A stretch of 24,757 nucleotides of DNA from Salinisphaera sp. UBA6602 (GCA_002433465.1 DJIE01000049.1:1-24757), one strand, 5' to 3'. Counted from the first letter of the stretch, positions 1 through 8,080 are shown. Made by a program: numbers and translations. The notes: generated by a model from the sequence alone, not told the origin.

Positions 1-197
1 GGCTCCTGACTCATGTTGCTGATCAGGCAAACCGAGTCGATCTGCTGGCCCCAGCCCTGATTGATCAGAATCCGGGCCTTGCGCTGGCGGCGAAAGCCGG
101 CATAGAGCAGATGGGCATAGAATAGCCATACGGCGAGCGTGCCGAGGCTGGCAAAGAATGACAGTGCCTGAGCGTTGTCGTTGATCCACTGCCACAT
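1..197 (-). CDS. conserved hypothetical membrane protein, N-terminal part (truncated by window edge)
   Basis: The minus strand is open from an ATG at 197 to the left edge, giving 65 codons that begin MWQWINDNAQAL. Residues about 12-33 form one hydrophobic segment. It is followed by a basic stretch (FRRQRKAR) and then a soluble-looking part (ILINQGWGQQIDSVCLISNM). This predicts an N-terminal membrane anchor, N-out, with a cytoplasmic domain, based on the positive residues after the segment. No good Shine-Dalgarno precedes the ATG. The upstream frame stays open for some codons, so the exact start is uncertain. I do not recognise a named family, and no function is proposed. It lies downstream of and co-directional with the ohrR-like gene, with a gap of about 126 nt. 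Confidence 0.6.
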   Translation of the reverse strand, partial: MWQWINDNAQALSFFASLGTLAVWLFYAHLLYAGFRRQRKARILINQGWGQQIDSVCLISNMSQE

Positions 198-323
198 GTC
201 AGGTGAGCGGCCTTGTCGGTGAGGGGCGCGTCAGTCTGTGTGAGTGGCCGCCGCCGGGCTATGCGTAGAATCCCCTAAGGCAGACGCGATGCCGCCGCCA
301 AAGTCTTGGCTTTGGGGCAGCAG

Positions 324-800
324 CTATGCCTGGCGCAGCGTATCGGCCAGCACCATGATGCGCTTGCGCAGCTGCATGGCTTCGGGCCGCGTCAGTTCGA
401 CCTGGCAGAGCATGGCTTCGTGTATTTCTCTGGACTTGTGCTTGAGTGCCAGGCCCTGGTCGGTCAGGGAAATCAGCACTCGGCGCTCGTCCTCGCTGTC
501 GCGTTCGCGCACGACAAGTGCGGCTTTTTCCATGCGCTTGAGCAACGGGGTCAGAGTACCGCTGTCCAGATGCAGTTCACTGCCCAGCTCGCCGACCGAG
601 CGCGGCGCTTTTTCCCACAGTACGAGCATGACGAGGTACTGGACGTAGGTCAGACCCAACGGTTCCAGTAGAGGTCGGTACGCGCGGATGATCCGATGAG
701 TCGCCGTATACAGCGAAAAACAAAGCTGCTCGTCCAGAAAGCGAAAATCCAGATCGTCGTCGTCTTGTTCGTGGGAAGCGCCCATAGGATTGGGGTCCAT
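324..800 (-). CDS. ohrR: OhrR-like MarR-family organic-hydroperoxide sensor/repressor (2-Cys type)
   Basis: This is a 158-residue winged-helix MarR protein. The N-terminal region FLDEQLCFSLYTATHR matches the OhrR signature. Cys27 sits where the peroxidatic Cys of OhrR lies. Tyr41 and Tyr52 have the same spacing from it (+14 and +25) as the two tyrosines that hydrogen-bond the reactive Cys in B. subtilis OhrR. A second cysteine, Cys132, is 105 residues downstream. That is the spacing of the Cys22/Cys127 pair of Xanthomonas OhrR, so this should be the 2-Cys, disulfide-forming type. The wing region (RERDSEDERRVLISLTDQG) is typical of MarR proteins. OhrR represses ohr in other bacteria, but no ohr is adjacent here; the closest family relative in the window is osmC, about 12 kb away. 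A second in-frame ATG lies at 785. Neither start has a strong ribosome site. Confidence 0.88.
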   Translation of the reverse strand: MDPNPMGASHEQDDDDLDFRFLDEQLCFSLYTATHRIIRAYRPLLEPLGLTYVQYLVMLVLWEKAPRSVGELGSELHLDSGTLTPLLKRMEKAALVVRERDSEDERRVLISLTDQGLALKHKSREIHEAMLCQVELTRPEAMQLRKRIMVLADTLRQA

Positions 801-919
801 TTAACCGTACATGACGTATTGTGACGCGTTTGAACTCGAATCGCTAACTTAGTGGAAAGTTGGGGAAATAATCCCGGACGGCACGGTTGTTCGAGGTTTG
901 TCTTCGCGGCGCGGCGCGT

Positions 920-1960
920 TTACCGCGCCATGGCTTGTGCCACGAGCTCGTAGCTGCGCAGGCGCTTGGCCGGATCATGAATATTCGATACCACCATGAT
1001 TTCGTCCGGTTCACCATCGGCGCAGAGCGCGTCGAGTTGCTCGCGCACGGTGTCAGGACTGCCGATTACGTGCCGGTGGCGGTTCTCCAGAATGGCGTTG
1101 CGTTCCATCTCTGAGTAGTCGTAGGCCAGCGCTTCTTCAGGCGAGGGCAGCGGCAGAAACTCGCCCTTGCGCAATCGCAGCCACATCAGATCGACGGTCG
1201 CCGCAAGATGCTCCGCTTCTTCATCCGTCGGCGCGCAGATGACGGAAACGCCGAGTATGGCATGGGGCTCGGGAAAGGCGGGCGACGGAGTGAACGCGCC
1301 CCGGTAACGTCGCAGCGCCGGTTCGGCAGGCACCGGGCTGAAATGACTCGCAAAGCTGTAACCCATGCCGGCAGAGCCGGCGACGTGTGCGCTTGCACCG
1401 CTGGAGCCCAGGATCCAGATGGGTGGCAGGGACACGTCACTGGGGCTGACCGTCACGCCCTCGTAGGGGTGGCCACGCCGCAGCGTGCCGCGCGAAAGCG
1501 CGAGCATTTCGTTGAGCAGGTCGGCGAACTGCTCTCCCGACGCGGCACGCAGCGCGCGACTGGCACGGGCATCGGAACCGGGAGCACGCCCCAGCCCCAG
1601 GTCGATACGGCCCGGATAGAGCGCTTCCAGCGTCTGAAACGTTTCTGCCACTCGCAGCGGTACATGGTTGGGCAGCATGATGCCGCCCGAGCCGACCCGA
1701 ATTCGCTCGGTGAGCGCCGCCGCCCGCGACAGCAGTACTTCGGGCGCTGAACTGGCGATACTCGGCATGCTGTGGTGTTCCGAGATCCAGTAACGGGTAT
1801 AGCCACAACGCTCGGCCAGACGCGCCAGATCGATACTCGCCCGCACCGCCGTCGAGGCGGCTATGCCGCTGGGTACGGGCACGAGATCGAGAACGGAGAG
1901 ATCGGTTTTCATAGCATCAGCGCTCATGCCGGCAGGAAAGCTCTGGGTGGATACATGCAT
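920..1960 (-). CDS. LLM-class (bacterial luciferase-like) flavin-dependent oxidoreductase, YhbW type
   Basis: This is a 346-residue TIM-barrel-type flavoprotein. Family features visible are [12 protein letters not shown] near the N-terminus, WISEHHSMP around the FMN/substrate pocket, the block [18 protein letters not shown], and [16 protein letters not shown]. This order is typical of the single-component LLM oxidoreductases of the YhbW/MsnO8 group. Such enzymes use reduced FMN, but the substrate here cannot be read from sequence. Three in-frame starts exist (1960, 1927, 1912). The last begins directly before the conserved LSVLDLVPV strand and may be the true start, since no candidate has a clear ribosome site. 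The gene runs co-directionally toward ohrR with a gap of about 120 nt, so a shared redox-stress role is possible but unproven. Confidence 0.87.
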   Translation of the reverse strand: MHVSTQSFPAGMSADAMKTDLSVLDLVPVPSGIAASTAVRASIDLARLAERCGYTRYWISEHHSMPSIASSAPEVLLSRAAALTERIRVGSGGIMLPNHVPLRVAETFQTLEALYPGRIDLGLGRAPGSDARASRALRAASGEQFADLLNEMLALSRGTLRRGHPYEGVTVSPSDVSLPPIWILGSSGASAHVAGSAGMGYSFASHFSPVPAEPALRRYRGAFTPSPAFPEPHAILGVSVICAPTDEEAEHLAATVDLMWLRLRKGEFLPLPSPEEALAYDYSEMERNAILENRHRHVIGSPDTVREQLDALCADGEPDEIMVVSNIHDPAKRLRSYELVAQAMAR

Positions 1961-2056
1961 CGCGATACACGCTCACCCTGTTCACAGCGGGGCAACGGGT
2001 TGCTTTGCTGCATCGCGGGGCGCAGTGGCGGCCGGGAACCCGGCCACCATGCCCCT

Positions 2057-2074
2057 ATGCCCAACAGTGGGCAT
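2057..2074. promoter_or_regulatory. 7-bp inverted repeat upstream of the flavin oxidoreductase gene
   Basis: The arms ATGCCCA (2057-2063) and TGGGCAT (2068-2074) pair perfectly around a 4-nt centre. The element lies about 100 nt upstream of the LLM oxidoreductase start and about 27 nt beyond the end of the YqaE-like gene. It could be an operator or a weak 3' hairpin for yqaE. No U-tract follows it on the minus strand. Nothing here decides between the two. Confidence 0.25.
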
Positions 2075-2100
2075 CAATACGGTTTTTTACAGCCTTCGGA

Positions 2101-2259
2101 CTAACGTTTGAGGATGATATAGACCGCATGGATGATGCCGGGCACGTAGCCGCACAGCGTGAGTATGACGTTGAGCCAGAAATGCAGACCAATACCGACC
2201 TGAAGAAACACGCCAAGCGGCGGCAGCAGGATGGACAGCAGGATACGAATGAGATCCAT
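2101..2259 (-). CDS. yqaE: YqaE/Pmp3-family small membrane protein (UPF0057)
   Basis: This is a 52-residue protein starting MDLIRILLSILLPPLGVFLQ, the same length as E. coli YqaE. It has two hydrophobic segments (about residues 3-20 and 27-49) joined by the family hallmark around VGIGLHFWLNVILTLCGYVPG. It ends in IIHAVYIILKR. Pmp3/YqaE proteins are inner-membrane proteolipids tied to membrane potential and to salt or cold stress in other organisms; the molecular role is not settled. The longer upstream reading (to 2325) adds non-family residues, so the ATG at 2259 is chosen on homology. It is downstream of the amidase gene but separated from it by a strong terminator, so it should have its own promoter between 2260 and 2326. 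Confidence 0.9.
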   Translation of the reverse strand: MDLIRILLSILLPPLGVFLQVGIGLHFWLNVILTLCGYVPGIIHAVYIILKR

Positions 2260-2326
2260 AGTTACGTTGGTTCGAATAATAGCCCTGCATGGTAAGGCAT
2301 TTGTCGAACTGGGCCTGAACGGCAAG

Positions 2327-2360
2327 AAAAAGCCGGCCCAGGCGGTTTGCCTGGGCCGGC
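2327..2360 (-). terminator. strong rho-independent terminator of the acetamidase-family gene
   Basis: A perfect 12-bp stem, GCCGGCCCAGGC (2332-2343) with GCCTGGGCCGGC (2349-2360), closes a 5-nt loop. Read on the minus strand it is followed by five T (2331-2327). It lies 47 nt after the stop of the amidase gene and insulates the downstream yqaE-like gene. Confidence 0.9.
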
Positions 2361-2406
2361 GTATCGATAAAACCCGTCTCGGACAGCCGTCGGCCTGACG
2401 GAGCGG

Positions 2407-3630
2407 TTAGTCGTTGTCGCCGTCGAATTCCTTGAAATCGGCCTTGCGGATGAGCGCGTGAATGCCCTTGGTCTTGTCCACGACCTGCGAGACTTCGAAG
2501 TCGGTTGCCGCACTCAGATAGGCCAGGGCCAGCGCCTCGTCGATATCGTAATGCTGGTGCAGAAAACGAATCGACTCGCGTACGGCATCCTTCATGGCCA
2601 GATCGAGATCCTCATCCAGGCCCACGGTAATCCAGTAATCGTTGGTTTCACCGAGCAGCTTGTCCACCTGTTTGCCCGGAAGCTCGGCCTTGCCGCTTTT
2701 GAGCACCGTAAGCTTCAGCGTAGCCCGCATCGAGCCTTCCAGCGCGGTCAGCGCCACTTCGCCGTCACCCTGCGTGAAGTGGCTGTCGCCGGTATAGAAC
2801 AGGCCACCGTCGACTTCGATCGGGTAGTAGACGGTGCTGCCCACGCCCAGGTCGTTGATGTCGGCATTGCCGCCGATACGTGACGGCGGCACCGAGTTGA
2901 CCGGTTCGCTGGTGGCCGGGGCGACGCCCATGATGCCCATGAACGGGTGCAGCGGGAAGCGAATGGTGCGCTCGTTACCCGCGTCAAGGGTGCCGTACCA
3001 GCGATCGCCGTCCTTGACGATCGGAGCGAACGTGGACACGTTGGCATAGCGTTCCGGGTGCTCGCTGCTGGGGTTGGGCTCAGGTTCGGTTTTCGGATAT
3101 TCGCCGGGCAGGGCGCCCTTGCCATGTCGGTTCGAGATCACGCCGTAGGGCACGCGCGGCTCGAGCTTGATGACCTCGACCTTGAGCACGTCGCCCGGCT
3201 CGGCGCCTTCGACGGCCACCGGGCCGGTGACGATATGCGGGCCGTCGTTGTAGAAATCATGCTCGAAATCGGACGCCGTGATCGCGATCGCATCGTCGAG
3301 CACCTGGTCCTCGGCTACGCCTTTGGTCGCAAAATAGGCGACCGGATCGCGGCCCTGATCCTCGAGAATGCCTTCATGGGAAATGGTATCGAACGTCACT
3401 GCACTACCCGAGGGCACGGTCAGCACCGGCTTTGCACTTTGGTTGGGCAAATAGCCCCAGTTGACGGTCTGCGTCGTGGACGGCACATAGTAATTGCCGG
3501 CATAGGTGCCGGCGGTCATTTTCTGCGGCTTGTCGGCCAGCGGCTGCAGTACGTCGAAATCATCGGCTGCGGCCTGCACGCTTATCACGCTGCAGCACAG
3601 CGCCACCGCGCCTGCGATTCCATAATTCAT
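2407..3630 (-). CDS. secreted acetamidase/formamidase-family protein (FmdA/AmdA fold)
   Basis: This is a 407-residue protein. Residues 1 to about 21 (MNYGIAGAVALCCSVISVQA) form a Sec signal peptide with a likely cleavage just after VQA, so the mature enzyme is predicted to be periplasmic. The rest matches the FmdA/AmdA family: VPSGSAVTFDTISHEG near residues 73-88, GPVAVEGAEPGDVLKVEV, the central FPLHPFMGIMGVAP, and GDSHFTQGDGEVALTALEG. Family members hydrolyse formamide or short amides to the acid and ammonia; most characterised ones are cytoplasmic, so the export signal stands out. It is divergent from a BCCT transporter across about 260 nt, which may mean shared control. A purine-rich GAGATA precedes the ATG. 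The actual substrate is unknown. Confidence 0.88.
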   Translation of the reverse strand: MNYGIAGAVALCCSVISVQAAADDFDVLQPLADKPQKMTAGTYAGNYYVPSTTQTVNWGYLPNQSAKPVLTVPSGSAVTFDTISHEGILEDQGRDPVAYFATKGVAEDQVLDDAIAITASDFEHDFYNDGPHIVTGPVAVEGAEPGDVLKVEVIKLEPRVPYGVISNRHGKGALPGEYPKTEPEPNPSSEHPERYANVSTFAPIVKDGDRWYGTLDAGNERTIRFPLHPFMGIMGVAPATSEPVNSVPPSRIGGNADINDLGVGSTVYYPIEVDGGLFYTGDSHFTQGDGEVALTALEGSMRATLKLTVLKSGKAELPGKQVDKLLGETNDYWITVGLDEDLDLAMKDAVRESIRFLHQHYDIDEALALAYLSAATDFEVSQVVDKTKGIHALIRKADFKEFDGDND

Positions 3631-3782
3631 TCGCTATCTCTATAAAATGAAACAAGCCGGCTCTCATGCAAGACATGGGCCAGGCTGGGATGATCGCGCC
3701 GACCGCGTCGCGCCGGCTTGCGCGCCTGGCGCCAAAACGCCTTCCGAAAGCGATTCGGGGCGTTTGCGAGGCTTCGGCCGAA

Positions 3783-3811
3783 GTGCTAGTAATGGAAGAC
3801 AACTAGTGCAC
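3783..3811. promoter_or_regulatory. imperfect dyad in the amidase/BCCT divergent intergenic region
   Basis: GTGCTAGT (3783-3790) and ACTAGTGCAC (3802-3811) form an inverted repeat with one bulged base. It lies in the roughly 260-nt divergent region (3631-3891), about 80 nt upstream of the transporter start. It could be a binding site for a regulator shared by both genes. No confident -35/-10 pair was identified, so this is only a candidate. Confidence 0.2.
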
Positions 3812-3891
3812 AATATGATCAAGACCACGGCCGGAACGCAGCGCTGCAGGTGTTCGACGTGGCGTCATTACACCGATCTTCTGGGGGTCAC

Positions 3892-5562
3892 TTGAGTAAA
3901 TTGCTATCGCGCAGCCAGCGTGTATATACCGGTTCGGCGCTTATAATCCTCGCGCTAGTAATCGTCGGCGCAAGTTTTCCCAAGGCTTTCGGCAACTTTG
4001 CCAGCAGCGCTCTCGACGCGATCTCGCACGTCTTCGGCTGGCTTTATCTGCTGTCGGTGTTCGGTTTTGTCATCTTTCTGGTGGGGCTTGCCCTGAGCCG
4101 GTACGGCAAAATCCGTCTCGGTGAGCCTTACAGCCAGCCCGAATACAGTTTCTTTTCCTGGGTGAGCATGCTGCTCGCTGCCGGGTTCGGCGTGGGCCTT
4201 GTGTTCTACGGCCTGGCCGAGCCGATACTGCATTATCTGAATCCGCCGTATAACGACATGCCGGGGTCGAGCCCGCAGTCGGCACGCTATGCGATTCAGT
4301 ACAGCTTCTTTCACTGGGGCGTGAGCCAGTGGGCCGGTTTTTCGATCGTCGGCCTGATCATCGCTTATTTTCAGTTTCGCAAGAACGAATCCGGTCTGGT
4401 TTCGACCGTGCTTGCGCCGCTGACCAACAAGCTGCCCAAGCCGGCACGCCAGCCCACCAGCGATGGCCTCAACATTCTGGCGGTGGTGGCCACCGTCATG
4501 GGCGTGGCCACGTCGCTCGGACTGGGCGTGCTGCAGATCAATGGCGGCCTCAACCAGATGTTCGGCGTACCCGACACCACGCTCTGGAAGTTCATCATTC
4601 TGGGGGTCATGTGTGCCTGCTACACGCTGTCCAGCTATTCCGGTTTGGACAAGGGCATCCAGTGGCTGTCGAACATCAATCTGGCCCTGTGTCTGGGGCT
4701 GATGGGCTGGGTTCTGTTCACCGGCCCCACGCTGTTCATTCTCAACACCATCGTCGTGGGCGTGGGCGACTACATCTCCAACTTCGTCACCATGAGCCTG
4801 CGCATGGATCCGTTCGAGGATACTGGCGAGGCCTGGATTTCGAGCTGGACGGTCTTTTATTGGGCCTGGGTGATTGCCTGGTCGCCGTTCGTGGGCACCT
4901 TCGTTGCCCGTATTTCGAAAGGTCGCACTATTCGTGAGTACGTCATGGGCGTGCTGATCGTGCCGCCGCTGCTGGCCTGTGGTTTCATCGGCGTGTTCGG
5001 CGGCGCCGGCTTGCATATGGAGCTGTTCGGCGACGCGGCCGGAAGCTTGACGGCCGCGGCGGATAAGGACATCACCTCGGCGCTGTTCAGCTTCTTCGAC
5101 ATGATGCCGTTCAGTACGGCGCTGTCCATTCTGGCGATGTGCCTGATCTTCGTGTTTCTGGTCACCTCGGCGGATTCGGCCTCCTATATCGTGGCGCAGA
5201 TGACCGACGAGGGCTCGCTCGAGCCGCCGCTCTACAAGCGCCTTTCCTGGGGGCTGCTGATCTCGGCGATCTGTCTGACGCTGATTTCGGCTGGCGGCGA
5301 GAACGGCCTCAAGGGTCTTCAGACCGGCTCGCTGCTGGCGGCGCTGCCGTTCGTGTTCATTCTCTACATGATGGTATTCGTGCTTGCCCGCGAGCTGCGC
5401 GACGATCGTCGTCGCATGCTGCTCGACCTGTATGAAAAGCACGAATCCATGCCGGTGGGCGCAGACGCTTTCGAAGCCCGCGATATCCTCAACGATGTCT
5501 GGGAAGACGAGGACCTGGAAGACGCGGACGACGAGGGCAAGCGTTCGCAGCCCGACCGTTAG
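3892..5562 (+). CDS. BCCT-family secondary transporter (betaine/carnitine/choline type)
   Basis: This is a roughly 556-residue, 12-TM carrier. Family marks are the TM3 glycine stretch AGFGVGLVFYGLAEP, TM4 FHWGVSQWAGF, and TM8 SWTVFYWAWVIAWSPFVG followed by ARISKGRTIREY. The glycine stretch resembles sodium-coupled betaine carriers such as BetP; proton-coupled choline BetT has an Asp there. Two residues of the BetP aromatic substrate box are changed: Phe150 stands for Tyr197, and Val327 for Trp374. The C-terminus is acidic (EDEDLEDADDE), as in osmosensing tails, though short. I prefer the TTG at 3892 because GGGGGT precedes it by about 4 nt. An in-frame GTG at 3850 would add 14 residues but lacks a ribosome site. 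The likely role is osmolyte or quaternary-amine uptake; the substrate is not determined. Confidence 0.92.
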   Translation: MSKLLSRSQRVYTGSALIILALVIVGASFPKAFGNFASSALDAISHVFGWLYLLSVFGFVIFLVGLALSRYGKIRLGEPYSQPEYSFFSWVSMLLAAGFGVGLVFYGLAEPILHYLNPPYNDMPGSSPQSARYAIQYSFFHWGVSQWAGFSIVGLIIAYFQFRKNESGLVSTVLAPLTNKLPKPARQPTSDGLNILAVVATVMGVATSLGLGVLQINGGLNQMFGVPDTTLWKFIILGVMCACYTLSSYSGLDKGIQWLSNINLALCLGLMGWVLFTGPTLFILNTIVVGVGDYISNFVTMSLRMDPFEDTGEAWISSWTVFYWAWVIAWSPFVGTFVARISKGRTIREYVMGVLIVPPLLACGFIGVFGGAGLHMELFGDAAGSLTAAADKDITSALFSFFDMMPFSTALSILAMCLIFVFLVTSADSASYIVAQMTDEGSLEPPLYKRLSWGLLISAICLTLISAGGENGLKGLQTGSLLAALPFVFILYMMVFVLARELRDDRRRMLLDLYEKHESMPVGADAFEARDILNDVWEDEDLEDADDEGKRSQPDR

Positions 5563-5587
5563 CCGAGTTCGATAATTCCGGCACAAG

Positions 5588-5623
5588 AGCCGCGCCGATC
5601 ATCGTGATCGGCGCGGCTTTTTT
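5588..5623 (+). terminator. rho-independent terminator of the BCCT gene
   Basis: A perfect 14-bp stem, AGCCGCGCCGATCA (5588-5601) with TGATCGGCGCGGCT (5605-5618), has a 3-nt loop. It is followed by a run of six T ending at 5623. It begins 26 nt after the BCCT stop codon. Confidence 0.95.
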
Positions 5624-6046
5624 CTTTCTGTCGCTCGATGCGCCTTTGCACGCGATCTGCGGGCCGCTCGATTCGAGCGGCCGGGTAGGCAGCATCGGCG
5701 CGTACGGCGGTGCCCCACGCAGCTCGCGCGGCGGCCCCGGCCGTGCCGTGGGGGCACAGCGCGCATCGATTACGGCCGGTCGTATTACAAGCCGAATGTG
5801 AGCCATGGGCGGCTCGTAGGCGGGCGTGGCGGCGATGCGTACACCGGGCGACCGGCGCTCGGTGGGCCGCGCCCCGCCTGGTTACATCGGCATCGGGACC
5901 GGCCCGGGCAGGGCCCCGTTTGCGACCTCGCAGGCCGTATTGGATCGGGGTCGGGACGGCAGGCGCCATGCACCCTGCCGGCCGCGGGCAGGGACCTGGC
6001 AAGTAGTGTGTGTCGTGACCCGGGCAGTGGCCGGTTGCTGTCTTGT
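5624..6046. other. intergenic region without a supportable gene
   Basis: About 420 nt lie between the BCCT terminator and the end of the M23 peptidase gene. The open frames here have no ribosome sites and no recognisable protein character. The region is very GC-rich and carries a 21-nt palindrome (5662-5682) and a 7-bp hairpin at 5973-5993 (CCCTGCC/GGCAGGG). No U-rich terminator for the M23 gene is visible. Confidence 0.6.
5662..5682. repeat. 21-nt perfect palindrome
   Basis: GGCCGCTCGA and TCGAGCGGCC flank a single central T. It lies about 40 nt after the BCCT terminator. It has no adjacent T-tract, so it is not a standard terminator. It may be a back-up 3' hairpin or a protein-binding site. 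Confidence 0.5.
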
Positions 6047-7543
6047 CTAGGCGTTGCTGTCGCTCGAGACCACGCAGAATAGATCTGCCAGCGAATGGCT
6101 GCGCTGCAGGTTGTGCGGGGTCAGGGCGAACGTCGCATTCACCGTGCTGGCCTGCGTACAGCCGTGACGAGCGCCCGCGCTTGACGCCACCAGCGTCTGG
6201 CTCATGTTCGGCACGTCGTCGAGCGCTGCGATCAGCGGCTGAATACGGCTGGTATAGGCCGCGAGGCGGGATTTCGGCAGCGGGTGACCGTCCGGCAGCT
6301 TCATGGTCAACGGATTATGCGGACGGCCGTTCAGGCGAACTTCATAATGCAGGTGTGGGCCGGTGGCTTCGCCGGTGGCGCCGACATAGCCGATGACCTG
6401 GCCTTTCTTGACGTGATCGCCGCGCTTTAGGCCGTCGGCGAACTGGTACATATGGCCGTAGCGGGTGGAATAACCGTCGAAATGGCTCAGCTGCACGATA
6501 CGTCCATAGCCGTGCCGGCGGCCGACGAATTTCACTACGCCATCGCCGGCGGCATGGATCGGCGTACCGCGCGGGGCGGCCATATCAACGCCCCAGTGCG
6601 GGCGACGGATATGCAGAATCGGATGCAGGCGATCCGGATTATAGGGCGAGCTTATCCGACTGTAGTTGACGGGGTGGCGCGACAGCGACGGCTCGTACGC
6701 CCGGCCCTCGGCGTCGTAATAGCGCGTTTCGCCGTCTTCGTTGACGGCACGAAACGCTTTCAGGTTGCGACCATCCGTCGTGATGCTGGCCGCGACGACC
6801 GGGCCCGTTGCCACGCGCTCGCCGTTTGCGTATTCGGCTTCGTAAACGATGCTGAAGCGATCGCCCGCATGCATTTGCCGCGAGAGGTTGGCGCGGTAGC
6901 GGTAGATGTGGGCGAGCTGGGCGGACACCGCCGCAGGTACGCCGGCCTTCGCCAGCGAACGCGAAAGCGAGCCCTCGACCGTGCCACGCGCGGTGAGTTG
7001 GCGAGTCTGGGTTTGTAGGCGCACGATCTGGGCGTTTAGCGCGCCCGCGCCAGCTTCGCTCTCGACGCCGGAGCGGGTTATCGAAAGCGTCTTGATCGCG
7101 TCGAGTTCGAAGCGAAGTTCGGCGAGACGGCCATCGGTGGTCTTGCGCAGTTCCAGCGTATCGCCGGGACGCAGTCGCTTGAGTGGGGCCACGGTGTCGC
7201 CGAGTGCGAGAAGCGCCATCAGCTCGCGGGCCGGCAGCCCAACGCGCTCGAACACGCGCGAGAGCGAATCGCCCGATTTGACCGTGACTTCCAGCCAGGG
7301 CGTGATCTCCGGGGCGCTCTTCGCCAGCAGCGCCTGCCGTTCGTCCGGCCCGAGCTTGCTGGTCACTGCGGCGCTGGACTCGTCGGCATCGAACCCGCTG
7401 CCACTTTCGAACGCAGCGGCATGCAGACTCGCCTGAGCGCCCTGCGAGAAGGGGTTCGCATGGACGCTGCCCCCCATGCATACGAACAAACTCATACCCA
7501 GCGCGCCGTGCGTACCGGCACGCAAAAATTTCGACCAACGCAT
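6047..7543 (-). CDS. M23-family peptidoglycan DD-endopeptidase, MepM-like, with LysM/OapA-like region
   Basis: This is a 498-residue envelope hydrolase. A hydrophobic N-terminus (about residues 10-29, ending VHA) is a signal peptide or anchor. Residues about 84-135 (VTVKSGDSLSRVFERVGLP, then LRPGDTLELR) form a LysM/OapA-like cell-wall-binding module. The M23 domain spans about 305-415 with the zinc ligands His316 and Asp320 (HWGVD), the catalytic His364 (RYGHMY) and His397/His399 (GPHLHYEVRLNG). All catalytic residues are present, so it should cleave peptide cross-links to allow wall growth. Beyond about residue 440 it carries an extra tail of about 55 residues with two cysteines (462, 490), possibly a disulfide in the periplasm. 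GAGGGT lies 6 nt before the ATG at 7543. Confidence 0.92.
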   Translation of the reverse strand: MRWSKFLRAGTHGALGMSLFVCMGGSVHANPFSQGAQASLHAAAFESGSGFDADESSAAVTSKLGPDERQALLAKSAPEITPWLEVTVKSGDSLSRVFERVGLPARELMALLALGDTVAPLKRLRPGDTLELRKTTDGRLAELRFELDAIKTLSITRSGVESEAGAGALNAQIVRLQTQTRQLTARGTVEGSLSRSLAKAGVPAAVSAQLAHIYRYRANLSRQMHAGDRFSIVYEAEYANGERVATGPVVAASITTDGRNLKAFRAVNEDGETRYYDAEGRAYEPSLSRHPVNYSRISSPYNPDRLHPILHIRRPHWGVDMAAPRGTPIHAAGDGVVKFVGRRHGYGRIVQLSHFDGYSTRYGHMYQFADGLKRGDHVKKGQVIGYVGATGEATGPHLHYEVRLNGRPHNPLTMKLPDGHPLPKSRLAAYTSRIQPLIAALDDVPNMSQTLVASSAGARHGCTQASTVNATFALTPHNLQRSHSLADLFCVVSSDSNA

Positions 7544-8008
7544 TCAATACCCTCGGTCTCTCGCGCTTTGCACGATGAAATCATCGCCCGACAGTCGTCT
7601 TCGACCTGTCATAAAGACGAAAAGTTTCGTCGCAGTTGCATCACTCTGTCCCGGTCCCCACCGAGGCGTTGTGCAAAACCGCTTTTCCCCACGGGGTTAT
7701 ACAGTAACATCGCGCGAAAAACGAGCCCGAGCGCGATTGTTGTATCGTGGTGGATCTGCTTTTCAACGCGGCATTCTCGCTTTTTCGCTTTTATCGCAAC
7801 GGCTAACGCGCTTTTTCGCAGGCGGTGCACGAAATCCCCCGGGTTGGGCGCGCGGCTAATACTGGCGCGGCCTCGCGCATCAGGGGGCTGCTTTTTCCGG
7901 CCTATTTTGTCGTTGGGAATGATTGCGGGTGCGGTCGTGCGCGGCCACGCGCTCATGCCCAGACGCCCCCGAGCCCACCTCCCAAGCAACCCTTACTCCG
8001 GCACCACG

Positions 8009-8080
8009 ACAACTGAATGCGTCAGCCGTTTTAACGTCGTCGGGAAATAAACGCCGGCACCCGTTGGTCTTTTGTTTTCA
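8009..8080 (+). repeat. dispersed two-hairpin intergenic repeat, copy B (degenerate)
   Basis: This copy aligns with copies A (11027-11097) and C (18566-18633). It has an ACAACTGA..GTCAGCCGTT first arm pair, weakened by changes, then the middle segment. The 15-nt stretch AATAAACGCCGGCAC (8046-8060) is identical to copy A. A T-rich run (TTTTGTTTTC) follows, as in copy A. Unlike the others, this copy sits between divergent genes, far from any 3' end. Confidence 0.6.

Noticed and set aside
2020..2050. GGCCGGGAACCCGGCC palindrome as a terminator for the yqaE-like gene
   Set aside because: Seven-bp stem with a 2-nt loop and no U-tract; high GC makes such short palindromes common.
3955..5586. A 543-codon minus-strand open frame opposite the BCCT gene
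   Set aside because: It is the antisense of a clear 12-TM transporter; its product is rich in His, Gln and Arg with no fold-like pattern, as expected for antisense of a GC-rich gene.
7609..7989. A 126-codon minus-strand frame in the long intergenic region
   Set aside because: No ribosome site, no conserved-looking motif and arginine-rich low-complexity composition; treated as non-coding.
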